From assembly GCA_025774615.1 (NCBI GenBank), contig JALGVQ010000013.1:1-24438 (forward strand): a stretch of DNA of 24,438 bases, given 5' to 3'. The stretch is from a bacterium. GTDB lineage: Bacteria; Blakebacterota; Blakebacteria; Blakebacterales; Blakebacteraceae. This document shows, piece by piece, positions 8,783 to 16,300 of the stretch; position 1 is the stretch's first letter, and every line of letters begins with the position of its first letter. The position numbers were made by a program, and so were the translations under genes. The notes under the pieces were generated by a model. It did no database searches and was not told the DNA's origin. It was given only the letters and a program-made list of their open reading frames with translations.

Positions 8783-8792
8783 TGACCGGTCA
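8783..8792. repeat. 10-bp perfect palindrome between trpB2 and rtcB
   Basis: TGACCGGTCA is a perfect palindrome in the 52-base gap between trpB2 and rtcB. With no loop and no following U-run it is not a standard terminator. It could be a protein site or an mRNA-processing hairpin; chance cannot be excluded. Confidence 0.3.
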
Positions 8793-8813
8793 CGGTGGAC
8801 CAGTCGACTGTCA

Positions 8814-10172
8814 CTATTCTAGCACGGGTACGCTCCTCATCGCTTCATCCACTTCCTCCTGGGAGAAATCGTGATCCACCATATCTCCGTTGAAGTAGCG
8901 TTCATAGGCACCCATGTCGAAGTGGCCGTGACCGCTGTAATTGAACGCGATCACCTTAGCTTCACCGCTCTCCCTGCAGCGCATCGCCTCATCAAATGCC
9001 GTTTTGATCGCATGGGCGGTCTCCGGGGCCGGCAGAAAACCTTCAGCCCGGGCGAAACTCACCGCCGCGTCGAACACCGGTGTCTGCGGGTAGGCGACCA
9101 CGTCGAGTTGTCCAAGCTCGTAGAGATGACACACAATCGGCGACATGCCGTGGTACCGGAGCCCGCCGGCATGGATCGGCGCCGGAACGAAATCATGACC
9201 GAGCGTGTACATCTTGATCAGGGGTGTCGTGCAGGCGGTATCCCCGAAATCGTACCGGTAGAGCCCCTTCGTCATGGTCGGGCAGGCTGTGGGTTCAACT
9301 GCCAGGATCTTCGTGTCGCGGCCGTCTGTGAGCTTGTCCCGGATGAAGGGCAACGCGAACCCGGCGAAGTTGGATCCACCCCCCACACAGCCGATCACGA
9401 CATCGGGGTACTCACCGGCCATCTCGAACTGCTTTATCGACTCTAGCCCGATCACCGTCTGATGAAGCATCACGTGGTTCAGCACACTGCCAAGAGAGTA
9501 CTTCGTGTCTTCCCGTTTCACAGCCTCCTCGACCGCTTCGCTGATGGCGATCCCGAGCGAACCCGGTGAGTCGGGGTCGGCATCGAGAATCCGCCGACCT
9601 GCCTCTGTCTCCCGACTGGGACTGGGCAGGCATTGCGCCCCCCATGTCTCCATCATGAGACGGCGGTACGGCTTCTGATCGTAGCTGATCCGTACCATGT
9701 AGACCTTGCACTCGATGTCGAAGAGGTTGCAGGCAAAGGATAGAGCGCTCCCCCACTGACCCGCCCCTGTCTCGGTGATGATGCGTTTCACACCCTCCTG
9801 TTTGTTGTAGTACGCCTGCGGGACAGCAGTATTCGGCTTATGACTGCCAGGGGGGCTCACCCCTTCCTGCTTGTAGTAGATCTTCGCGGGGGTATCGAGG
9901 GCCTTCTCCCACCGCCGTGCCCGAACAAGCGGGGTCGGACGCCAGAGACGGTAGACTCCCAGAACCTCCTCGGGAATATCGATATACCGTTCCTGGCTTA
10001 CCTCCTGGCCGATCAGCGCCATCGGGAAGAGTGGCGCCAGGTCATCCGGCCCGATCGGCTCTTTCGTGCCGGGATGGATCACCGGCGGGAGCGGGACCGG
10101 CAGGTCAGCCTGGATGTTGTACCACTGCTGCGGTATCTCACTCTCATTGAGGAATATCTTTGTGACTGCCAT
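8814..10172 (-). CDS. trpB2: TrpB2-type tryptophan synthase beta chain
   Basis: The 452-residue product is the TrpB2 form of the PLP-dependent tryptophan synthase beta subunit. It has the long N-terminal region typical of TrpB2 (WYNIQADLP, then [16 protein letters not shown]). The PLP lysine is K112 in [18 protein letters not shown] carries the catalytic Glu134, with Trp where TrpB1 has His. [11 protein letters not shown] is the phosphate-binding loop. TrpB2 enzymes usually act without TrpA, and characterised members use O-phospho-L-serine rather than serine to convert indole to tryptophan. The start ATG has an excellent site, AGGAAAGGAG, 8 bases upstream. The SbnI-like gene ends only 28 bases before the start, so the two share an mRNA. 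The pair lies behind a Trp-codon attenuator, which strongly supports a role in making tryptophan. No trpA or other trp gene is in the window. Confidence 0.95.
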   Translation of the reverse strand: MAVTKIFLNESEIPQQWYNIQADLPVPLPPVIHPGTKEPIGPDDLAPLFPMALIGQEVSQERYIDIPEEVLGVYRLWRPTPLVRARRWEKALDTPAKIYYKQEGVSPPGSHKPNTAVPQAYYNKQEGVKRIITETGAGQWGSALSFACNLFDIECKVYMVRISYDQKPYRRLMMETWGAQCLPSPSRETEAGRRILDADPDSPGSLGIAISEAVEEAVKREDTKYSLGSVLNHVMLHQTVIGLESIKQFEMAGEYPDVVIGCVGGGSNFAGFALPFIRDKLTDGRDTKILAVEPTACPTMTKGLYRYDFGDTACTTPLIKMYTLGHDFVPAPIHAGGLRYHGMSPIVCHLYELGQLDVVAYPQTPVFDAAVSFARAEGFLPAPETAHAIKTAFDEAMRCRESGEAKVIAFNYSGHGHFDMGAYERYFNGDMVDHDFSQEEVDEAMRSVPVLE

Positions 10173-10200
10173 CGTTACTGCTCCTTTCCTGCTTTGAGGT

Positions 10201-11049
10201 TCACTCGTCGAACATGAATGTCGGTTCCCGGTAGAAGCGGATCGATTTTTCCGCGACCCTCGAACGGATCGTCTCCTCCAGCCACACCTGTTTCTCCTCC
10301 AGTTTCAGCCCGGATCGCAGAGTATCGAGCCTCAGGTTGAATCGTAGCGCGCGCTTGGGCAGGAGCACGCGGGTGATACCGCTCGGAACGCGCATTCCAT
10401 GGGAGGTGATGGATCGCAGATCGTCTTTGGAATAGCCACGGAAGGATACAAGGGCCGTGAAATTCCGGTAGTTTCGGCGAAGGTGGTCGATGTTCGTGTA
10501 ACTTACGCGGTCGAAGTAGGCGAAACGGTGATATGTCCTGGTGAAGGCCTGCAGTTGCCTGACGCTCTCGATGAGATCGGAGGAACCTCTCAGCAGGAGA
10601 TGTTCTCCGTCGGCGAAGATGAGTCTGCAGAGGAGTGATCTGTCTTCCCGGTCGAGGTGGCTTCCCCGCCCGACCGTGACACCTCCGATGGCTTCCATCC
10701 CGGTCATGAGCATTTCACTGGTGAGGTATTCGACAGCGTGATGCCAGCAATCGATGGTGAGCGAACTGTCAGGCAGATTTACTATCTGAACCAATACATG
10801 AGATATATCCATCTTCTGTAATGATGTTATACGATTAGCACCATCGAGCACGATCAGTTTGTCAGCATCGTCCGCCCTTGCCACGACTGGTGGATTCTTC
10901 AATATGCCATCTGTACTGAAACGCTCGATGAGCTGGGCCACCCGCTCGGTATCAGGGTCCTCATGAAGTACCACATCATCCATCGAAACAATCTGCATCT
11001 CCGGCAATTCACCTATCTTCAGCTGTCCATTGTTCTCTTCCTGCGTCAC
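10201..11049 (-). CDS. SbnI/SerK-like ParB-fold protein, probable free-serine kinase
   Basis: The product is 282 residues. An ATG at 11109 is in frame, but it falls in the loop of the upstream terminator. GTG at 11047-11049 has AGAAGGGG 8 bases before it and is the likely start. The N-terminal ParB/sulfiredoxin-like domain has VVLHE (Glu30), KNPPVV and LDGANR (Asp69-Arg73). A second domain carries CWHHAV and VPSGITR (221-227). This two-domain pattern, including LHE, the DG..R box and the VP[A/S]G[V/I]TR motif, matches SbnI and archaeal SerK as I remember them. Those proteins phosphorylate free serine to O-phospho-L-serine; SbnI also binds DNA. The His usual in the DG..R box is Asn72 here. The gene sits directly before trpB2, whose family uses phosphoserine, and behind a Trp attenuator. 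The kinase role is inferred; a purely regulatory role is the main alternative. It is not a chromosome-partition ParB. Confidence 0.8.
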   Translation of the reverse strand: MTQEENNGQLKIGELPEMQIVSMDDVVLHEDPDTERVAQLIERFSTDGILKNPPVVARADDADKLIVLDGANRITSLQKMDISHVLVQIVNLPDSSLTIDCWHHAVEYLTSEMLMTGMEAIGGVTVGRGSHLDREDRSLLCRLIFADGEHLLLRGSSDLIESVRQLQAFTRTYHRFAYFDRVSYTNIDHLRRNYRNFTALVSFRGYSKDDLRSITSHGMRVPSGITRVLLPKRALRFNLRLDTLRSGLKLEEKQVWLEETIRSRVAEKSIRFYREPTFMFDE

Positions 11050-11057
11050 CTGTGCAT

Positions 11058-11065
11058 CCCCTTCT
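11058..11065 (-). promoter_or_regulatory. Ribosome binding site for the GTG start of the SbnI-like gene
   Basis: AGAAGGGG on the minus strand is 8 bases before GTG at 11047-11049 and lies just past the terminator U-run (11083). It is transcribed only when the attenuator is read through. Confidence 0.75.
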
Positions 11066-11082
11066 GTCTGCTGGAACCAAAC

Positions 11083-11123
11083 AAAAAAAGGCCCGCTGCA
11101 GTTTCTCATCTGCAGCGGGCCTT
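11083..11123 (-). terminator. Rho-independent terminator of the trp attenuator (3:4 hairpin)
   Basis: On the minus strand AAGGCCCGCTGCAG (11123-11110) pairs perfectly with CTGCAGCGGGCCTT (11101-11088) around the 8-base loop ATGAGAAA. Seven T residues follow (11089-11083), two of them part of the stem. It lies after the Trp-codon leader peptide and before the GTG start of the SbnI-like gene, which is the expected place for an attenuator terminator. A 14-bp G+C-rich stem with a U-tract is about as strong as such signals get. Confidence 0.93.
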
Positions 11124-11197
11124 GAAGGCGTCCGGTTTCAGGTCTGGATTACACGACAGTCCTCTCCACACGGCTCACACTGCTCTGTAGCGAGAGC
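11112..11197 (-). promoter_or_regulatory. Alternative 1:2 and 2:3 pairings of the trp attenuator
   Basis: In the minus-strand RNA GCUCU (11197-11193), which starts in the last base of the third Trp codon, can pair with AGAGC (11186-11182) around a 6-base loop: the 1:2 hairpin. GCAGUG (11183-11178) plus GCC (11174-11172) can instead pair with CGCUGC (11117-11112) plus GGC (11121-11119), the 5' arm of the terminator: the 2:3 antiterminator. A ribosome stalled at the Trp codons would cover the first arm and favour antitermination. The pairings were drawn by hand, without energy calculation. Confidence 0.6.
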
Positions 11198-11232
11198 CAC
11201 CACCAGGTGCGTGTGCGAGTGTATGCGTTCAT
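11149..11232 (-). CDS. trp operon leader peptide with three tandem Trp codons
   Basis: This is a 27-residue open frame beginning MNAYTRTRTWWW, with TGG-TGG-TGG at 11205-11197 (codons 10-12), and ending at TAA 11149-11151. AGAGGA (11240-11235) gives it a ribosome site, if a slightly close one. The stop is 25 bases before the terminator stem. Three adjacent codons for the rarest amino acid, in a short translated frame right before a strong terminator and a tryptophan synthase operon, are the signature of ribosome-mediated transcription attenuation. When charged tRNA-Trp is scarce the ribosome stalls at these codons and the downstream genes are transcribed. When it is plentiful the terminator forms. 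The peptide is probably made only as a sensor. It is too short for ordinary gene callers. Confidence 0.92.
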   Translation of the reverse strand: MNAYTRTRTWWWLSLQSSVSRVERTVV

Positions 11233-11241
11233 GATCCTCTT

Positions 11242-11283
11242 CTACCCTGTTCCATTCCTGTTCATGACGTTGTCGCGCGCCAT
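11242..11283 (-). CDS. Possible 14-codon upstream mini-ORF
   Basis: A 13-residue frame (MARDNVMNRNGTG) begins inside the promoter-side palindrome and stops at TAG, whose G is directly followed by the ribosome site of the Trp leader peptide. It has no clear Shine-Dalgarno site. If translated it would deliver ribosomes to the leader start; it may equally be chance. Confidence 0.2.
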   Translation of the reverse strand: MARDNVMNRNGTG

Positions 11284-11300
11284 GGAAAACCGGTTTTCCA
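11283..11300. promoter_or_regulatory. 18-bp perfect palindrome, candidate operator of the trp module
   Basis: TGGAAAACCGGTTTTCCA is a perfect 18-bp palindrome about 50 bases upstream of the leader peptide start. It overlaps the end of a candidate -10 box. That position suits a repressor site overlapping the promoter or transcription start. It does not resemble the E. coli TrpR operator. The binding protein is unknown; the SbnI-like protein, which belongs to a DNA-binding family, is one candidate. Confidence 0.55.
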
Positions 11301-11327
11301 ATAAGCGGTTTCAGATCCGGGCGTCAA
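11298..11327 (-). promoter_or_regulatory. Candidate promoter of the trp module
   Basis: On the minus strand TTGACG (11327-11322) is a good -35 box. TATTGG (11303-11298), after an 18-base spacer, is a poor -10 box. It lies 41 bases past the stop of the PHP-domain gene and upstream of the palindrome and leader. The -10 match is weak, so the exact start is uncertain. Confidence 0.4.
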
Positions 11328-11367
11328 GCCCTGATGATCCGTCGATCACAGATCCTCTTATTATCTG

Positions 11368-12585
11368 TCACTTCCTGCCCGGGATGACCGGCTGTGTCCA
11401 GGCATACTCCGGAGCTTCTTCACCGGCGGCTGGATGCTCCTGCAACTTCGATGATACGACACGTGCTCGGACGTACAGTTCATCTCCATCGAACCGGTAG
11501 GTCGCGACATCCCCTGTTGTCTCCTGCAGGATCACTCCGGTCTCCATGACGACTCCATCCTCCATCCGGGTACCGATGAACTGGATGGTGTGCGTTACCC
11601 CTTCTTCGACCGCAACGCGGACTCGATATCGGGAACGGGTACAGCTGACCTCCTCGAGTTCGACCCCTGTGGATGAGTAGAAGTCACCGGCAGTTATGGC
11701 CTCAAGGATGTTCTTCACCGTCAGATCGACTGCCCGAACCTCGATCCAGCCTCTGCCCGGATGTGACACATCGGGGGTGAAGGAGTAATAGTTGTGCGTA
11801 TCGTCCACTGCCAGACCGTAGAGGAGCCCGGCATCACCACTGCTCAAGCGGCGGGTGAGCGCGATATCCCACACTTCATCCATTCCCGGACGCGTTTCAT
11901 CACCATAGTTGTTGCAGCCGGTACTGCCGTTATAGATCTCGAAAAGATGGGTCCCGCGCATGCCTGCGAGCTGTTCGGGGGTCAGGGCCCACCGCCAGTT
12001 CGTATGGTTGATATGCACGATCATCGGGCGCCCCAGCCGCTCGGCCTGCTCGTTGACAGCGGCGAGATTCCGCTCAACGTTCTCCATGATGGTGTCACCG
12101 CCCTGCGTGGGGATCAGTTCGGCCACATTCAACACGTTGAAGTGGAGGGGCTTTCCTTCAGCTCTATCGCTGATCTCCTCGCCATCGATGTAGAGGAATG
12201 CCCCTGGCTCCTCGAAGAAACTCTTCACTTCCTCCAGCGTCTTCAGCTTCATTTCAAGACGGTCATCGCGTATCCTCGTCACCACCCAGTCCCGACCGAA
12301 CCGTGCCCTCAGTTCCTCCAGCCGTTCGTTCGAAATCCGTCCCCTGTCACCGACCGTGACCCATCGCTCACCGCGAGCGATGCGGTCGTGCTCGGTCATC
12401 ACCAGGAAGTGATACCCGTTCGAATGGTACCAGTCTCCAACCTCTTCGGGCGTCGCATCCCCATCACTCCAGAGCGAGTGTGTATGGGTATTGCCCCGGT
12501 ACCACTGCTTCCCGTCTCCACGCGAGCAGCCTGCTGCCAGACTCAACACCGCACATATCACAGCAATGTTCACCATTCTCTTCAT
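11368..12585 (-). CDS. PHP-domain metal-dependent phosphoesterase-like lipoprotein
   Basis: The 405-residue product is a lipoprotein. GGAGGG (12598-12593) is 7 bases before the ATG at 12585; the frame is open farther up, to 12618, but without a ribosome site. Its signal is MKRMVNIAVICAVLSLAAGC with Cys20 in the lipobox. It is followed by a PHP (polymerase and histidinol phosphatase) domain: NTHTHSLWSDGD (His34, His36, Asp41), FLVMTEHDR (Glu65, His66, Asp67), DGEEIS, VHINHTNW and VDDTHNY. These are the clustered His/Asp/Glu ligands for two or three metal ions. The last 110 residues are beta-rich and have no obvious catalytic motif. Family members hydrolyse phosphate esters; exported members of this type are mostly uncharacterised. 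It lies 139 bases after the SRPBCC gene on the same strand. Domain assignment firm, substrate unknown. Confidence 0.88.
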   Translation of the reverse strand: MKRMVNIAVICAVLSLAAGCSRGDGKQWYRGNTHTHSLWSDGDATPEEVGDWYHSNGYHFLVMTEHDRIARGERWVTVGDRGRISNERLEELRARFGRDWVVTRIRDDRLEMKLKTLEEVKSFFEEPGAFLYIDGEEISDRAEGKPLHFNVLNVAELIPTQGGDTIMENVERNLAAVNEQAERLGRPMIVHINHTNWRWALTPEQLAGMRGTHLFEIYNGSTGCNNYGDETRPGMDEVWDIALTRRLSSGDAGLLYGLAVDDTHNYYSFTPDVSHPGRGWIEVRAVDLTVKNILEAITAGDFYSSTGVELEEVSCTRSRYRVRVAVEEGVTHTIQFIGTRMEDGVVMETGVILQETTGDVATYRFDGDELYVRARVVSSKLQEHPAAGEEAPEYAWTQPVIPGRK

Positions 12586-12724
12586 TGAAGAACCCTCCAT
12601 ACGGATACCACCAGACACACCGGGGACACTCGATCCCGTGTGGTGCGCGTACCTGGAACCGATTTAAAAGGTATATCAGGCGGAATCAGAAGGGAAGAAC
12701 TGCGGTGTACTCAGGGAGACGGGA

Positions 12725-13177
12725 TCAGACGGATCGGCCGTTCCGGCCCATCTCAACTTCCTGCTTCAGGTCGATCAGCCAGCCGTTGAGGGAGGCTTCC
12801 AGTGTCTTCTGCATCTTCCCCTTCATCAGACTGACCAGCCATCCATCCATCGATTCCTCGGTTTTCAGGATGGTGCCCTCGCCGTCGGCCTCGAGGGTCC
12901 AGAGGTGCATTGCTGTCGAGCCGGGTCCCTTCCCTGTCCAGCAGAGACGCTTCGAGTCTTCAACCTCCTGCAGGGTGGAGGTGATCTTCACACCCCCTGA
13001 AGTCCATTTGAAGACAGAGCCGGGTGCAAGATCCCCATTCAGTTTCGAGGCCGAGATGTCGGGATTCCAGGTATGCCATCCGTTGATATCGGCATGGGTC
13101 TTCCAGACTTCAGCCGGAGACGCCTCGATGCGTATCTCCTGTGCTGCTACTGCGGGTGCTTTCCTGTTGATCTCCAC
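12725..13177 (-). CDS. SRPBCC-family (START-like) small protein
   Basis: The 150-residue product has the SRPBCC/polyketide-cyclase-like helix-grip fold. Early signs are IRIEASPAEVWKTHADINGW and WNPDISASKL. Mid-protein strands PGSVFKWTSGGVKITSTLQEVE and LCWTGKGPG follow, then a long C-terminal helix region (VSLMKGKMQKTLEASLNGWLIDLKQ, about 115-142). Such proteins bind hydrophobic ligands in a deep pocket; the ligand cannot be told. The start is GTG, with GAGAAAGG upstream. It follows addA by 125 bases on the same strand. No signal peptide is seen, so it is likely cytoplasmic. Confidence 0.82.
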   Translation of the reverse strand: MEINRKAPAVAAQEIRIEASPAEVWKTHADINGWHTWNPDISASKLNGDLAPGSVFKWTSGGVKITSTLQEVEDSKRLCWTGKGPGSTAMHLWTLEADGEGTILKTEESMDGWLVSLMKGKMQKTLEASLNGWLIDLKQEVEMGRNGRSV

Positions 13178-13302
13178 AACACGTACGCCTTTCTCCTCAC
13201 GCCTCGGGTTCCGTCAATCTTCCTGCAATGGATGACCTGCATCTGATACTCTGCAAGCGCTGTGCTTGTTTCAGTCAGATCGTCTGTTTGTGGAGGTTGT
13301 TT

Positions 13303-16300
13303 TCAGAGTCTTACACGCTCACCAGTCGAGAGAGCCCATATCTCCGAGGAAACGGGACGGCCGGAAACAGCGGCAAGCATCAGACGATAAGCCGCGAGCT
13401 GTCCCTCGTACCGGTACTTCAGATCACCGTTCGATATGATGCCGGTCTTGTAATCCACCACGAGCAGTTCGCCTGTCTCGTTCTCCAGGATGAGATCAGC
13501 TGTGCCGGTAAGCACCGAGATATCGCTGCCCGCGTATTCCGCGATCTCCCCGGGAATATCCGCTATCGCCATCGGCCACTCGGTGGCGGTGGGAGTCCAG
13601 CCTTCTGATAGAGCCGTTTCAAGCATGGTCATCCCGTTTGCAGCCAGATTCCGACACTCCTGACCAAACTCTTCAGGATCGGATGGTTGAACAACGATCG
13701 CGCATACAGTCTCTGGTTCCATCCCTGATGAGACAATCAACTCCATGGCCTCGTGGACGCGGGTGCCCCGCAATCTTGCGTACCACCCACTCTTCGTGAG
13801 CGGGATTTTATCGTCAGACTCCCGGTCAGAATCGACCATCCCATGCAAGACACCGAGACCGGACGCCCGTGCGGCCCTGGATGCGCGGGCTCGCTCCACC
13901 ACCTGCCGCCATTCCTGTCTGAACGCCGCTCTTCTTCTGTCCGCGTCCTCGATCTCATCATCTGAGGGTGGGGTGAGGTCGTACGGCAACCGGTGGTGAT
14001 CTACCTCCACTCTCTCCGGCTCCTGGGGTGAATCCCAGACCACCAGGTCTTCCATGCCGGGCACATCACCTGCAGCCAGCCTTCTAAGGCCGTTTTCCAG
14101 CGGGGCGAGGAACCCCTTCTCAGACTGTTCTTCCGATGATCTTGAACAGACCACCACATGTTCACGCGCCCGTGTGAACGCGACATAAAGCATGCGGCCT
14201 GCTTCCCGCTCCTGCTCGAGTTCCTCGGCTTCCTTCCGTTCCGGCCACCCGACCGGTTCCAGGCCTGCCCCTTTCACCGCCACACTGCCCCGTTCCCGAT
14301 CCGGGATCGCCGTATCCTTGAAAGAGGGTGTATAGCTGCGATCGAGGAGCGCGACCACCGGGAACTCAAGCCCCTTGGCCGAGTGGATCGTCATGAGCGT
14401 CACCGCACTGGCACCCTCCCCCATGAGTCCCGATTCCTCCTCGACCGCGGCCTGCCGCTGTTCCTCGATGTACCTCACCAGACCTGGCAGAGTACCTGCT
14501 TCAGCACTGCCGGAGCCGGCCAGGGTCGATGCCGCATCCTCATAGGCAGCCGCCAGATCGAGGAGCTTCAGCAGGTTCGCCATCCGCCGTTCACCATCGG
14601 GTTTGAGCGCATGCAGGGGAATCGAGCGGGTCCGGTCATAGAGCGAACGCAGTACCGCAGAGGGCGCCATGAAGAACGCCTCACGATGCAGATCTGCCAG
14701 GATCCGGCGCGCGACAAGGAGAGGGGCGTCTTTATCGGGATCAAGGAACCCCGCCCCCTCACCGGGCAGTTCCTCCAGATAACTGAATGAACTGCAGCTT
14801 GCTGCCAGCCGCACCAGACTCTCGTCGGAGACACCGAAGAACGGTGAGCGGAGCGCAGCAATGATCGCCACCCCATTGGAGGGATCCGCCAGGGCCCGGA
14901 GTACCGGGATAGTCTGGATGATCTCGAGCCGGTGAAAGAACTCCCGCCCCTTTGCCAGTCGGAATGGGATCCCGTACCGTTCCAGCTCCCGCTCGAATAC
15001 CCGCACTCCGGTATAGGTCCTGACCAGGATGGCTATATCCCCGTAGTCGAACGGCCGGACTTCGCCTGAGTCGCGGTCGATGATCGGGAACGCTTCTGAA
15101 CGCTGCTGCTCGATCCAGCCGGCAAGAGCGCGGGCTTCAGCGACACGTATGGCCCCGGTGCCGGGAGAACGCTCCTCACCGTCATAGTCCATCTTTCCCA
15201 GCACCGGATCGATGTCGAGCAGGCTTACTGAGGCTTTGGTGTTCTCACTACCGCGATAGGCTGTCAGCTCCTGGTAATCATCGGCAGGGAGCAGTTCACC
15301 AAACAGTTTGTTGGCAACGGCTACCAATCCTGGGGTGCTGCGGAAGTTGACGGTGAGCCGGGCTTCGATCCCTGACCGCAACAGCTGTTCTCGCGCCCTG
15401 CGGAACACCTCGAGATCGGCCCGGCGGAACCGGTAGATGCTCTGGTTGGCATCACCCACCAGGAAGAGTCGACCCGCCTGCGGGATCGCATCTTCCACCG
15501 ATTCAGCCCGCACTCCGGGAGCCTCGGTCAACCGCATCACTATCCCTGCCTGGATCGGGTCAGTATCCTGGAATTCGTCTATCAGGACATGATCGAACTG
15601 TCCCTTGATATCCTCGGTAACCTGCTGATCCGTTTCCAGCAGTCGCCCGGTCGCAAGCAGGAGATCGTCGAAGTCGAGGGCTCCCATCTCCTCTTTGCGG
15701 CGGCGGTAGATCGCTCCGGTATCTTCCGCTGCAACTACCACTACCCGCAGCATGGCGCTCCGATAACCGGCGATCGCGTCATCCCGTCGCTGTGAGAGCG
15801 CCTTCCAGGCAGGCTTCAATGCTGTGAATGCTGCCCTGGTCTCTTCATCGGCATCCCATTTCCCCTTCGCGCCAGCCCTTTTATAGATCTTCAATCGTCC
15901 GAGCGTGGCCGCACGATCATGGATATCAGCAGAGGGGCTCCTCAGGTATTCTCCACGGGAGAGCGCGTCTCGAGCCTGAGTAAGAAGCGAATCCCCCTCC
16001 GTCACCACTGCGCTGAATTTCACGACCTCGCGGGCAGTTGCCAGGAGATCTTCCACGACCTCATCGATGTTCTCATCACCATCACCTGGTAATTCGGTTT
16101 CCAGATCCGGGAACCTCAACACGGCCTTTACCAGGTCGCGCAGGCGACTCAGTCCGGCACCAGCAAGAAGTGGTCCCTCCATCGCGCTATCTGGTGATGA
16201 CCGCAGCCGTTCTATCTCTTCGGTGACGATGGAGTCGAGCAGAAGGTCGGATGCCAGCTGGTCGAGAACCACGAATCCGGGCACGATACCGGCTTCGATC

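Noticed and set aside
8783-8792. TGACCGGTCA as a terminator after trpB2
   Set aside because: The palindrome has no loop and no following U-run, so it cannot act as a standard intrinsic terminator; it is kept only as a minor repeat.
10201-11049. Chromosome-partition ParB
   Set aside because: There is no ParA partner, no parS-like site and no ParB DNA-binding helix-turn-helix layout. The LHE, LDGANR and VPSGITR motifs and the trpB2 context fit SbnI/SerK better.
11083-11123. Simple terminator of the upstream PHP-domain gene
   Set aside because: It lies about 245 bases past that gene's stop and after a separate leader peptide with Trp codons, so attenuator function explains it better.
11083-11300. 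T-box or trp riboswitch-type leader
   Set aside because: No T-box consensus bulge or specifier loop was recognised, and the translated Trp-codon frame with a ribosome site explains the regulation directly.
12586-12724. Imperfect CACAC/GTGTG hairpin between the SRPBCC and PHP genes
   Set aside because: The stem is short, with a bulge and no U-run, and gives no clear evidence of function.
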